Positions 51,642 to 62,976 of a DNA stretch of 64,000 bases are shown piece by piece. Positions within the stretch are counted from its first letter, which is position 1. Each line of letters opens with the position of its first letter. The stretch is from positions 71,916,186-71,980,185 of the forward strand of contig OU342630.1 in the NCBI GenBank assembly GCA_910589415.1. The letters run 5' to 3'. The notes beneath the pieces are model-generated. The model ran no database searches. It was not told the origin of the DNA and saw only the letters and a list, made by a program, of their open reading frames with translations. This stretch comes from Malachius bipustulatus. Lineage: Eukaryota > Arthropoda > Insecta > Coleoptera > Melyridae. A program made the translations under genes and the position numbers.

Positions 51642-53099
51642 GATATATGCAATTTTCTCATGATCACCATATTTATTTTAGTAAGCAATAGTTGTTTGGC
51701 TTGATATTATCAAGTCATGAAAAGAAGCTACGACGCGGAAGCAAATTGCAACTGTCAGTTGCAAGCTTTCAATTCATGCGGGATAACTTTTATGACATGT
51801 CACGTAATGCATAAAATTTTATATGAAAATGAGGCTTGTATTATAGATTATATCTCCAGGGCTGCAATAAATATTACTCATGTAAGAATTTAAATTTTGT
51901 GATAATCTACAGGACTTTCATAAGACCATTTTTTATAAAACTATTCATAATTTAGTCAGCTGTAAAATAATCTCAAGGGTCTAATGAATCCAGAAATAGG
52001 CCTTTCGTTTTACGCTCTTAAGGATATCAAAACTAACAGTTTAAAATAATTACAGCCAGTATGATAAGGGATGATTAGGCTAATGGGCAGATTTCTGTGT
52101 TCGTTTTTGAAACTAATATCGACGTCAAATGACTTTTATTAACATTTTTCTAATCCCTTTCATGTCAAGAATAGATCAAATTTAAAAATTTCCACTTAGA
52201 CTCGATACCTTCTTCAAAAACGAGCACAGAAATCTGCCCGTTAACTTAATGAGCCTTTATAATACCCGCTGTTAATCTGTTATACACTAGTTTTGAGATA
52301 AATATGATTGGTGAGAAAATAAGGTTGTATGGTACAAGGATTAAAAACGAAATGGCATTACGTTTGAAACAAAAAACTTTTTTTAGGAAGGCGATTATCA
52401 CTTTGCATGGTAAGTAGCTAAAAAAGAACCTACAACAGTTTTTTCTTTCAAATGTCAGAATGTCACGCTGAAAAGAGTAAACCTGTGTAAATTTTTCACA
52501 CCAGAAATTATAATTAGGATTGAAATCATATATTGGTCTTCCTAAATTAAATTCGAAATCAGCCTATTCCGTAGGTAAACTGATGTAGGAAAAGTCTGAG
52601 TTATTTAGTGAGAGATACGGTTCAGTTTCTTTTAATATTTTCAAACGAAATATTTTCCATTTTCGTATATCTGGTTAACAGCAACTTTGCCACATGTGGG
52701 GAATACAATTTTATAGCACTGCAAGCCATAAATTCTTAAATTTATCTTTAGAGGGAAGCTCAGAATTTATGTGCTTGTTGTAGTAAGTTTAACAATATCC
52801 ACACGATATTTCAACAGAGTTTTATTGGCAATGTGTTGGGGGTACTACGCGAACTTCATGTTAAATGCTCTTTCAAACTTTATAGCGGTGTCCGCGAGGG
52901 TGTCCGTGTATACCTAAGTAATTTTTATTATTGTTTTTACTTTAACGTCGGCTTAAAAATACATAAATTTATTAGTGCGTTTTCTCGCTTTTTTACCATT
53001 TATTCCGAATTTCGTTATTTTTAAAAAAAAAACGTCAACAAACAAAAAACGAGAAATTTTTTACATCTCAATTATTTTGTGGGGTAAGTAATATCTGTC
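51642..53099. other. Spacer containing MITE copy 2, otherwise anonymous
   Basis: Besides the MITE at 52053-52271 I see no supported gene. The 63-codon ORF at 52833-53024 has no domain. Confidence 0.45.
52053..52271. mobile_element. MITE family 'CAGYGGGTA' copy 2
   Basis: Starts CAGCCAGTATGATAAGGG and ends ATAATACCCGCTG, with TTA on both sides (52050-52052 and 52272-52274). The subterminal CACAGAAATCTGCCCGTTAA has its counterpart GGGCAGATTTCTGTG at left. Homologous to 23515-23727. Confidence 0.8.
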
Positions 53100-54989
53100 G
53101 TTGTTGTACTAAGTGTTTAGAAATAAGTATAGTAATCCTCATTCTAGAAACCCAAAAGACAGAATGGAAATTAGAAGCAAATAGAAACAATTCTCGTATC
53201 ACAAACATTACAGTGATTTGTGGGAACAAAAATTTGTGAGTACGACGGATTCTTATTCTTGTAGAACTACCTGACTTTGCGTACTTTCCGGAAATGATAG
53301 GGTTGGGTGTAGAGTAGTCTTCAGTGTCTTCAGCATACTCTTCAGACCGACTGAGTGTAGAAGTTGAGTTTGGTTAATGTTTCGTTTTTGATCGCGTTTT
53401 TAGCAAGTAGGTCTGTTGATTTTCATAAACTCCAACATGAGATGGGACAAACATCAAAGTTAGATTAGAAACTTGGGGGTGTCTTGTGAGTTCGTCGTTG
53501 ATCTTGACAACAAGAGGGTGAACGGTGTATAATTTATTGATGGACTGGAGAGAGCTGTGGGAGTCGGAACATAAATGACGTATTTTCTGTCAGGCTGTTT
53601 TAGGACGTAGTTGATGGCCTCTAGAAGAGCACTCAGCTCACCAGTGAACACGCTACAGTTGTCATTTAGGTTGAATTGGTGAGATGACTCTTGTGTGTAG
53701 ATTTCGGATCCTACACCCTCGTGGGACTTAAAGACGTCGCTAAAGATGAAGCTTCAGTTTTTGTGTGATTCCGTGCTCTATCTGAATGTTGCTTTTATTA
53801 GGTCGGGATGGGTTTGAGATTTTGACAACTTTGTCATTGATGTGTCTATTTTCACTTTCACTGCTGTCTACGGGGGAGCGTATTCGATTTTAGGAGTTAA
53901 GAGCATGAGGTATGGTTTTTAAACAGCCAATGTGAAAAATTGTTTCGACAAAATTTCAGAGGAAGTTCCCCCGCTTGAAAAAGCACGGTTTGGCTCGGGG
54001 TAGATCGAAGACAGCCAAGAGGTATTCTCATTGCTGTATTTTGAATGACATCGACATTTTTCAAAAGCGACTTGCTTGCAGTCCCGTGGGATCTTGATCC
54101 GTAGTCGAGTCCAGAACGTATACTTTTGTAGAGTTGAAGTAGGATTTGCGTATTGGCGCCCCATTTATGATGATGGAGTGACAGGAGTTTGAGAACATTA
54201 GTTGATTTCATGCAAGACTTTCTTAAGTTCTTAATGTGGCTCTTCCAGCCTAGTTGTGAGTCGAAGGTAACCCCCAGGTACATGATCTCACGTGTAAATT
54301 GCAGGGTTGAACTATTTATAGCCAGGGTTGAAGTATTTATCCTTCTTTACCATGTGAACAGTACTCCCTTTGTCTTTTCGGTCTAGAACCGTAAACCAGT
54401 GGTCGGGCACCAGATGTTTAGATTTCCGATTGCCTGTTTTAGAGAAGATTGGATTGTCTGTGATACTTTATACCCTTTACGAAGATGGCCAGATTGTCGG
54501 CGTAGACGGAGGTTTTGATTGATTGTGAGAAGCTCTTGGCTATATCGCTTATGGCGATCAGGAAGAGGGTAGCACTCATGAGTGATCCCTGGGTAATTTC
54601 GTTTTTCAATGAGCATGCCTGAGATAAGATATTGTTAAGCCTTATTTTAAAGCTTCTTTCATCCAGTTTTCTTTATGATCAAAAATGTCTCCAAGTCATA
54701 TCAAAAGCTATTTCGATGTCGAAAAAAATGACTGCAACAGATTGATTCTGGAGAAATGCGTCGTGTATCTCTCTGTTTCTTGGCTTATGATGTTGTCGGT
54801 TGTAGAGCGATTGGCTCTTCTGAAACCATTTTGGATGTTAGTTAGCAGTTGTTTTGCTTCTATCTTTCACATCAGTCTTCTATTCACGATTTTTTTCAGG
54901 TACTTTGCACATAGAGCAGGTGAGTGAGATAGGGCGATAGAATGAGAGTAGATGTTTGGGTTTATTAGCTTTGATCAGTGGAAGGAGTA

Positions 54990-55867
54990 CAGGGTGTCCC
55001 AGCTTATTCGAAGCAGTCTCTGTAGGCCAAACGATGGATTTTTTCCAAAAAATTTTTGCACATTCAAGTACAGGATCACAATGGCCAAAATTTAAAATTA
55101 TTTTGGGGTATACAGAGTGTCCCATATGACAGTGGCATATCAAAGTTATGTTTTTTTAAATGGAATGCTCCTAGGTTATTGCATTTTTAGATTGTCTGAA
55201 AAGAGAAAATAAGATTGGCTTTTACAGTTGGTGTTTAAATTCAGAAGTTTTTGAGTTATAAACAAGTGAAAATCGTCATTTTTCTAGTTCATGAGCCCTG
55301 TACAACGAAAATGGTTCAAGATAGAGAAAAACGGCTTACATGTCCCTATTTTAACTTTTCATGTACTATCCTATGATGTGGATGAAATGTTTATACAGGG
55401 TGATAAAAAATTTGAAAAATTCTGAGATTTCTCCACGCGTCGCCAAATAAAAAAATCAAAGAAAGTACAAATGTTTCTATACCATAGGATAGTACATGAA
55501 AAGTTAAAATAGGGACATGTAAGCCGTTTTTCTCTATCTTTAGCCGTTTTCGTTGTACAGGGCCTTGAACTTGAAAAATGACGATTTTCACTTGTTTATA
55601 ACTCAAAAACTTCTGAATTTAAACACCAACTGTAAAAGCCAATCTTATTTTCTCTTCTCAGACAATCTAAAAATGCAATAACATAGGAGCATTCCATTTA
55701 AAAAAACATAACTTTGATATGCCACTCTCAGATGGGACACTCTGTAAACTCCAAAATAATTTTAAATTATGGCGATTGTGATTCTGTACTTGAATTTTCA
55801 AATTTTTTTTTGAAAAAGTTCATCGTTTGGCCTACAGAGACCGCTTCGAATAAGCTGGGACACCCTG
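54990..55867. mobile_element. 878-bp near-perfect palindromic mariner-type MITE inside the minus-strand LINE
   Basis: TA-flanked CAGGGTGTCCCAGCTTATTC and its complement. The arms mirror for ~400 bp (CTGTAGGCCAAACGATGGAT; AGTGTCCCATATGACAGTGG; AATGCTCCTAGGTTATTGCA). The core AAAACGGCTTACATGTCCCT and its complement flank a centre holding tatACAGGGTGATAAAAAA (55393). Confidence 0.88.
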
Positions 55868-56451
55868 TATACTTTCTGGGCCTTAAGAAGGAAGTAAGCG
55901 GGTTCTGTAGATTTGATTGAAAATGACAAGCAGTAGGGGTAATCCTTATTGGGTGGTATATTGGTTAGAAACCCATGTAATCTGGTCCATGACATTAACT
56001 CTTGCATGTCTACAGGGCATTCTCGGCTTCGTTCATTGAGATTGCTTGATTTATTGCGGTGTTGTTGGCATTTTCGCGTATTGTTGCATGGGTGTTGCTT
56101 GTTGCTTGAATGATAGAAAGGTGGAGAGGAAATTCTGGTCGCCGGACGAACGTTGGCAGAAGGTGGCTAATATGTTAGCTATTTGCTTTTTCGTTGTGAT
56201 GGTTTGTCTGCCATTCTCTATGCGGTGTATTTGGAAGGAGCAGTTTATACCTTTGATTTTCCTGACCTTGTTCCATACGTGGTTGATGGATCTTCGGTGG
56301 ATGTGAATTCAATCCAGGATTTTCTTTTGCTATTTTTTTAATAACAAATATGGCTCTTTCAAGTCAAGGAGATATTCGGAGTTTTTTGTCTCTTTAGTTT
56401 ATTAAAAGCACTTTTAATTGCTTTTACAGCTTTTGCACTAATTACAAAAAT

Positions 56452-56544
56452 GTTATTAAAAGTCATTAGACGTCGATTTTAGCTATAGAAACGAGCACAG
56501 AAATCTTCCCGTTATAGCCTAATGAGCCTTTATAATATTGGCTG
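56452..56544. mobile_element. MITE family 'CAGYGGGTA' fragment, copy 3
   Basis: GTTATTAAAAGTCATTAGAC through GACGTCGATTTTAG to ACAGAAATCTTCCCGTTATA and ends ATAATATTGGCTG. It matches the reverse complement of the left end of copy 2, and the right end of copy 1. Only one end is present. Confidence 0.65.
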
Positions 56545-56545
56545 T

Positions 56546-57533
56546 CAGTGAATTTTGACCAGTTTGATGTGTTCAGTTTCCAAATTGGGGGAGTACTGGG
56601 ATTTTTGTGGTTGGATGTGGGTGGTCAATGATAACAGGGAAGTGGACGCTATTAAGTTGTGCTTTAGAAGACGAGGTAAGGCAGGGCGCTAGTGTTGTAT
56701 CGCAGAGAGTTAGATCTATCGTAGAAAAATCTCCAGTTATCAACAAGTATTCGTTGAAAGAAGACAATAAGAATATTTTTATACTGTTTATGATTCCTTA
56801 TTTTGTAATATTAAATTGAGAAATTGAATTATTATTTACTTTATTAGTTTTATTATTTATTCTATCTAATAAATCCATTTTGGAGATCATGCCTCAGAAC
56901 AAAATTTTAATTTAATATCAATGGTAGCGCAATATTATTCGTTCAAATGTCATCAAAGGCTAAAACTTTTGCCGTTCATTTTACGCCCTTGTAGGTTGCG
57001 CAAATCGGATTGTTCATGCAAATTTGCACAAGTAAATAGTAGGTACCTGGAAACAAAATCGTGCATTTGCACAAGCCTTCAGTAAAATTCTACCGGCCAG
57101 ATAATTTGCATGCGATTGAAGCAAACAACAGTTTACTTAGTGCTGTAATTCGTCTTTCGCAAAGGGCATCGATGTATTATTAAACAATTGCTCAGAAAAT
57201 TAGCATCCAGAAGCACATTACATATTAATAGATTAGCTTAATTAGTTTGAACATTTTCAACTCAAAAGAAGCGTATGTAGAGTGTTTATTTACTTAAGTA
57301 ATTTAGAAAAAAGAAAAACAGACAAGCACGATAACTGATCGTTGGTTGCAATAGGGTTTCTTAAATTAATTGAATAATAATATCCAAAGCGTCACATTCC
57401 GCAAATAATATCGATTAATACTCATTGCAAGGAACGAATAACTGTTAAAACCAGAGATAACTCTTTTCTAGAATTTGCCGCCCATTAACCTCGCTTGAAT
57501 CTTGAATTCTTATAGGTACCATCTCAGAACCAC
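56546..57533. other. End of the minus-strand LINE and anonymous DNA
   Basis: Up to 56770 endonuclease remnant; beyond that AT-rich sequence with no supported feature. Confidence 0.5.
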
Positions 57534-58070
57534 TTGATTTTACCTAAATTAGTTACTCAAATACTTGTAGTAAGTTATATACAGGGTGAGTCATGAGAAA
57601 CTTTACAAACTTCTACCATATGTAGAGTAGTTTAAGGGGGATATCATGTGACCCTCAAAAATTAACAGATTTTTCATCACCCTGTAGAAAAATCTAAACT
57701 ACATAATAGAATATTAAGGAGTACATTAAGACTTCGATGCAAGCGTACACGTTCGTTGAGAGCTCGCGTTTTCATCACTGATTTGGTGGTACCACGGTGT
57801 ATTTTTTTGATGTTGAATTGTGTAATGCGTGTTTTATGCTGCTGAGTAGCTTACAGTGACTGAAGTTTACTGAAAAGTGTTGTGAAAACTGGTCAAATTT
57901 GAAATTTAATAACTATTAATTACTCGAATCAGGCTTCCACCATCGCTGTTTCTTGATATCGACTGGTATCGCCTTTTTTTCTACAATCCTAATCATTGGT
58001 GGTGAAGGTGCTCCTGCTGTTGTTGTACATCAGCTGTTATTTGTTTACATTTTTACTCTCATTTATTACC

Positions 58071-59001
58071 ATGCCTAACTATTGCTTAAAGTGCAACTCT
58101 GCTATAACTCCTACAACTCCCTCCGTTAAATGTACTGGCCTGTGTAAGAAGTCGATGCATATCAAGTGCCTCAATATGAATGAAATGGAACTTGGATCAT
58201 TATCTCTTAGCCAGTGGAAATGTCCCCATTGGCTCACGGGTCGATGTTGCGGCTCAGGTTACAGTAATTGATGATGCTATGAAGTCACAGTTTGAGGCTT
58301 TTCGATCCTCCATCATGCAGGTTATTTCTGAAGAGTTCCTTAAACTTAATAAACGTATTAACAATCTTGAGAAAGAGGTTACTGCTGTGAGACATGAGGT
58401 AGAACTGCTCAAGAGTTCATCAACGGCTGAGGTGTCTGGTGATCCTGCAGTTGGGAGAAATCGCGGACCTGCTTTTATCTCTGAGGTTCTTTCTGAGATT
58501 GAGGAACGTAGGCAACGTTGCTGTAATGTACTGTTGTATAATGTACCGGAATCTGTGGCGGAAGCTGTTGCTGACAAGGTGCTGGATGATTTGAAGTGCG
58601 TTCAGGATGTTCTGGTGCCATTGAGATCGTTTCATCAACCGAAGAAGATTGTGCGTGTTGGAGCTGCTAGGGATGGTAAGACACGACCATTGAAGATTAC
58701 ATATGAAACGGAAGGGGAAGCTCATAATGTCCTACGCTCCAATAAACATAACTCCAACCGAAAGCAGCATTTATATGCTGATTTAACTGACGTTCAGCGA
58801 AGCGCCAACAGGTTGATTCAAGAGTTTAAAGAACGTACTTCAAGGGGTGAGCGGAACATAGCATTGAAATACAAAAATAACTGTCCATATATAACTGTCA
58901 ATAGAGTCTCCTCGTCATTGCGTGACAGTCTTGGTCGTGCTGGCGTGTCGAGCCAGCATGCCGAGTCAAAAAACATGAAGCTTTCCAACAGATTAATTTG
59001 A
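58071..59001 (+). pseudogene. LINE ORF1: PHD finger, coiled coil, RRM-like region; one frameshift
   Basis: ATG at 58071 opens MPNYCLKCNSAITP with Cys/His spacing of a PHD finger (CLKC, C-T-G-L-C, H-I-K-C, W-K-C). After a frameshift near 58220-58240 the frame 58222-59001 continues with a heptad-rich segment (LNKRINNLEKEVTAVRHEVE) and a conserved RRQRCCNVLLYNVPES, typical of ORF1 nucleic-acid chaperones of Jockey/CR1 LINEs. The ORF1 stop overlaps the ORF2 frame (TTTGA). Confidence 0.7.
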
Positions 59002-61580
59002 ACTTAAAATGCTACTTTCAGAATGTTCGTGGTTTAAGAACAAAAACCACCGAATTTTTTGCTAGTTCATGTTCATCCAATTTTGACTTTGTGTGCCTTG
59101 TCGAGACTTGGCTTAGTGATGACATTTCTAGTTCCGAATATTTCTCTGATAATTATACTGTATATCGTAATGATCGTCAATTCGATCAGGTTAATAAATC
59201 TCGGGGAGGAGGTGTCATTCTAGCCTTGAAAAGAATATCATGTTCATTGAACCTTGATTTTATTCTTAATGTAATTCCCTCAATTGATTGTGTGGCATGT
59301 AAAGTTAAGTTTAATTTTCGATATATTCATATATTTTGTATATATATTCCACCGGATGTTACCATTGCAGAATTCGAAAACTTTTTTGACATGTTGTGTA
59401 ACTGTTTGATTGATATAAATAATGTCTTGATATTCGGCGATTTCAATATTCCTGACTGGAACGAGGGTTCTGGTGTTGGAGCCAGAAGTGGTATATTAAG
59501 TAGCTTTTTAGATTACCATAACTTCAAGCAATTTAATCATATTCTAAATAGAGATTCCCGTACGCTATACCTGATCATTGGTAATGTCGACTGTTTGGTC
59601 TCGCGTTACGATGTTCCATTTGTTCCAGAAGATTTTTATCACCCATCTTTACATGTAGAATTTGATTTTGGAGTATCCAGAAATGAGCGCTTTCCCTGTA
59701 ATTTTGTTGATGCAAAATATAATTTTAGAAAGGCTGATTTCCTAGGACTGTACGGGGCTCTGCTCAGTCAAGACTGGTCTAGAATTTATGAGTTGAAGGA
59801 AGTCAACAAAGCTTGCTCGTGTTTTTATGAAATAATATATTCAGTATTCGATAAATTTGTACCACGTTATCGTAGAAAATCCAGCATTCATTCGTACCCT
59901 CCCTGGTACAATAGTGATATTATAAATTATATAAAACTGAAACACAGACTTCATGATACCTACAAGCGGACTGGTAGGGAATCTCATTACGTAATCTTTA
60001 AAGATCTTAGAGCTAGAATTAAGGTGAAAATAAAAAATGCATATATGTTTTATCTTCGTGGGATGGAAGACAGTTTGAAGAAGGATCCAAAAAATTTTTG
60101 GCAGTACCTACGATGCAAAAAAGGTACCTCCAGAATTCCAAGTACTTTGACCGATGCTAATGGTGTGACGCATAGTGATCCCACTGATATTGTTAACAGC
60201 TTTACTCGCTATTTTAATAGTGTTTATCTAACTGACAATTCTGCATCTGATGGTGTACATAATATCGAATCCAACCTTACTTCTCTGTTCGTAAAACTTT
60301 CACAATTGTCTAGCGATGATGTCAGCGGGGCTATAGGTAGATTGGGAAATAGGGCAACTGCAGGCTCTGATCAGGTCCCCGGTTATCTGGTTAGGGACTG
60401 TGTTTATGTGGTGACGTGTTTGTCGAGCCTCTAACATTCATATTTAATTTGTCACTCAAAACCTCAACATTCCCAAATATATGGAAGACCGCGAGAGTGT
60501 GCCCTGTTCAGAAAAACGGCGATCCCGCGTTAATCGTCAATTATAGGCCAATTTCTATTCTGAATAATTTTGCAAAGGTCTTCGAGATGTCTCTGTATTC
60601 GTGCATCTATCCTGTGGTTCATCAGTTCATTACACCATTTCAGCATGGTTTTATGGAAAAGCGTTCTACTGTCACGAATCTGTCGTACTTCACACAATAT
60701 GTAGCTGCAGCGCTGGACGATCAAATGCAGGTGGATGTCGTTTACACTGACTTTTCGAAGGCTTTCGACAGAATCGATCATAATATTCTGCTAACCAAGC
60801 TTCGCAATTTAGGTTTCAGTTCAGATTTGTTATGCTTTTTCTCCTCGTATTTATCGGATCGTCGACAATACGTAACGTATAAAATGGCTATAGTTCCGAG
60901 TTCTTTTAACCATCGTCTGGTGTTCCGCAGGGATCAAACTTGGGTCCGTTGCTGTTTTTATTATTTATTAATGATGTAGCGGACACTATCCACATACCCA
61001 AGCTGCTCTTTGCGGACGACTTAAAGATTTTTTCTATAATCAGAAGTCATTATGACTGTCTTATCATGCAGGAGACAATCAACAGATTGGAAGAATGGTG
61101 CGGCTCTAATAATATTAATATGAATGTCAACAAATGCCAGGTTCTTACATACACAAAAAAGAAAAATCCTCTCCTATTTGATTATGTTTTCAAATCTGTA
61201 GTCCTTAAACGCACCAGTTCTATTAGAGATCTAGGCGTCATCTTTGACAGTCATCTTTCCTTCTCGGACCACATCTCTAGTGTAACTAAATCGTCCATTA
61301 GGATGCTTGGATTTTTTTGTAGAAATTGTAGAGATTTCAGCAACGAACATACTCTAAAGGTTTTGTATTACTCTTATGTAAGATCGAAACTCGAATACTG
61401 ATGTAGTCTGGTTTGGTCACTTTTATACTTTTGTCAAATCAATGATATCGAACGCGTTCAGAGAAGGTTTCTGAAGTTTCTGAACTACAGATTATTCAGT
61501 GAATATCCGCAGAGAGGCATTGACTATGATGCCCTATTAGTTCTTGCCAGGTTGGAGGAGGGCGCTATTTTGTTGCCAAT
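58998..61580 (+). pseudogene. LINE ORF2: AP endonuclease and reverse transcriptase, with frameshifts and a stop
   Basis: Endonuclease: YFQNVRGL, VETWLS, RGGGV, FGDFNIPDW, HPSLHVEF (59000-59690). In the last motif the usual Asp before His is Tyr. Reverse transcriptase after a frameshift near 60430: NYRPISILNNFAKVFE, DFSKAFDRIDHNIL, a second frameshift near 60915 restoring GVPQGSNLGPLLFLLFINDV, FADDLKIF (catalytic DD), LGVIFDSHLSF. A TGA at 61399 interrupts RSKLEY. Two frameshifts and a stop make it inactive. There is no ATG at the ORF2 start; the frame opens with TTG after the ORF1 stop. Confidence 0.8.
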
Positions 61581-61583
61581 TTT

Positions 61584-62384
61584 TAGGGAACCAGCATTAC
61601 CGACACTAACGCTTACTAGGGTAACGCATTCAGACGTTGACGTTTACTGAACACGGTTATGTTTGAACAGCTGGATGTCATATTTTTGGCACATTTGGTC
61701 ACAGGCGTAGGTATCAAGCGGAAAAAGCGAAGTTTGAAAAATGAAACAAAATAATATCACGAATAGAATTCGAGGAATCCTCTTTCGATGGGTATTAAGA
61801 ACATATTACCGGTTTATAGGATCTACGAAGCTGTAGAATTTAGTATCGGGTATATTTTTTTTAACTCGATTTCCAACGTAGTAACTGAGGAAAAGCGTCT
61901 TGGTAGACACACAAATGGCAGTGTGATCTTAGTACCCCTACTGATCCTTAAAAATAAGATTCATCAAGATGTAATAAAACTTACCTGACAAATTTCTAGG
62001 AATACGGAAATTCTGAGCTTCGTATATTTTCTGCAATCATAAAACTGTCTGCTGATGGGGCTGGGTGCATTTTTTGTCCAGAAAATCCTAGTAACAGGTA
62101 AGTATTGATAGAGGATTATAGTGAGTTTAAAATATTAAGAAAGTTACCTTTGGGCAACGTAGAAAGCCCTCTTTTTGTTGTTAAAAAATCCTCGAACACA
62201 GCAAAAGTTTACCATTTTTTTAAACACGCGGCCTTAATAACAAATTATGTGTATTTTTAGACATTTGTACGTTCATTGAAAATCTGACGTTTATGAAGTT
62301 AAATTTGACATTTCCAAATTTTTTCCCAACTTTTTGTGAGAATGAGAATGCGCTACCCTAGTCAGCGGTAATACAGGTTCCCTA
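61584..62384. mobile_element. MULE-like non-autonomous transposon with 9-bp target duplication
   Basis: Ends TAGGGAACCAGCATTACCG and the complement of TAGGGAACCTGTATTACCG; the similarity continues for ~48 bp (ACTAGGGTA(A/G)CGCATTC). GCCAATTTT is duplicated exactly at 61575-61583 and 62385-62393. A 9-bp duplication is typical of Mutator-like elements, though hAT (8 bp) is the main alternative. 801 bp, no transposase seen. Confidence 0.8.
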
Positions 62385-62690
62385 GCCAATTTTTTACTAC
62401 AGATTAACTCCTCTCTAGTTAATTCTCTTTGGAAAAAATGAATTGAAATGGTAGAAGTTTGTAAAGTTTCTCATGACTCACCCTGTATATAACTTACTAC
62501 AAGTATTTGAGTAACTAATTTAGGTAGAATCAATACAAACGTCACTTCTGACGTTTATTCTAAAAAAATCAGGAAATTTTTGAAAATAAACACCATTTTT
62601 TGAAAACTTAATGATATAAAACAAGAGAAAATTTCATCGTAGGTATAATGAAAAGTCAAGGATAAATAAAACTCATTTAAGATGTAAAAG

Positions 62691-62696
62691 TTTATT
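62691..62696 (-). promoter_or_regulatory. Possible polyadenylation signal of the 113-aa gene
   Basis: Minus-strand AATAAA about 280 nt past the stop; closest canonical hexamer found. Confidence 0.35.
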
Positions 62697-62976
62697 AAAA
62701 ATTTGTTTGAAAGTATAAAAGTTAGTTCCTGTAAGTATAAGTTCCTGAAAAAAAAAACCGCAATGGTACTGAATAATAATAATGTTTAATAAGGCCCACC
62801 CATAAGCCAGGGTCTGTTTATGGTATCCATAAGCAGATCCTACCTTATGAGTTCTTCCACCACCCAACCACTCATCCTGCTCGCCCCCTATCCTTACTAG
62901 GGACCGAGAAGAACGAGTGGCCTCCTTACTCAGTTACTCTTAATAAATAACTAACGATAAATATAATAAAAAATAA

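Larger units (their letters stand above)
53100..56770 (-). mobile_element. Decayed I-clade-like LINE (EN, RT, RNase H), interrupted by a palindromic MITE
   Basis: On the minus strand in order: end of the endonuclease (STIDLTLCDTTLAPCL...HFPVIIDH, ~56720-56590); RT motifs YRPISLTCSMCKV (~54930), FFDIEIAFD (~54720), SLMSATLFLIAISDIAKS (~54585-54530), VYADNLAIFVKG (~54500), YLGVTFDSQLGWKSHI (54280); GELPLKF (53960); RNase H (FSDVFKSHEGVGSEIYTQES ~53745, FTGELSALLEAINYVL 53650). Multiple frameshifts and stops. The 54990-55867 palindrome separates the EN end from the RT. Plus-strand ORFs here (56046-56306) are antisense shadows. Confidence 0.75.
57700..62447 (+). mobile_element. Jockey/CR1-type LINE with ORF1 and ORF2, 3'-truncated
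   Basis: Has a 5' UTR (~57700-58070), ORF1 with a PHD-like zinc finger and coiled coil, and ORF2 with endonuclease and reverse transcriptase. It is disrupted by a MULE-like insertion (61584-62384), and the LINE frame resumes at 62394 (TTACTACAGATTAACTCC). It stops at the CAGGGTG terminus at 62447, so the C-terminal part and poly(A)/satellite tail are missing. Loss of the 3' end is unusual for a LINE. Confidence 0.75.
57582..62485. mobile_element. 4.9-kb TIR-bounded unit containing a LINE and a MULE-like element
   Basis: TA / CAGGGTGAGTCATGAGAAAC ... GTTTCTCATGACTCACCCTG / TA, 38-bp TIRs. An extra CACCCTGTA at 57680-57688 means the left end could instead be a separate ~105-bp MITE (57582-57686). 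Whether the whole 4.9 kb ever moved as one unit is unproven. Confidence 0.5.
57534..62533. repeat. ~86-bp inverted repeat bracketing the LINE region
   Basis: 57534-57619 and 62448-62533 are near-perfect reverse complements. The inner 38 bp is a CAGGGTGAGTCATGAG terminus. The outer 48 bp (ACCTAAATTAGTTACTCAAA and ACTTGTAGTAAGTTATA on the left) lies outside the transposon end and is also inverted. Confidence 0.85.

Noticed and set aside
56046..56306. 86-codon ORF with hydrophobic segments as a membrane protein
   Set aside because: It is antisense to the endonuclease-RT linker of the minus-strand LINE.
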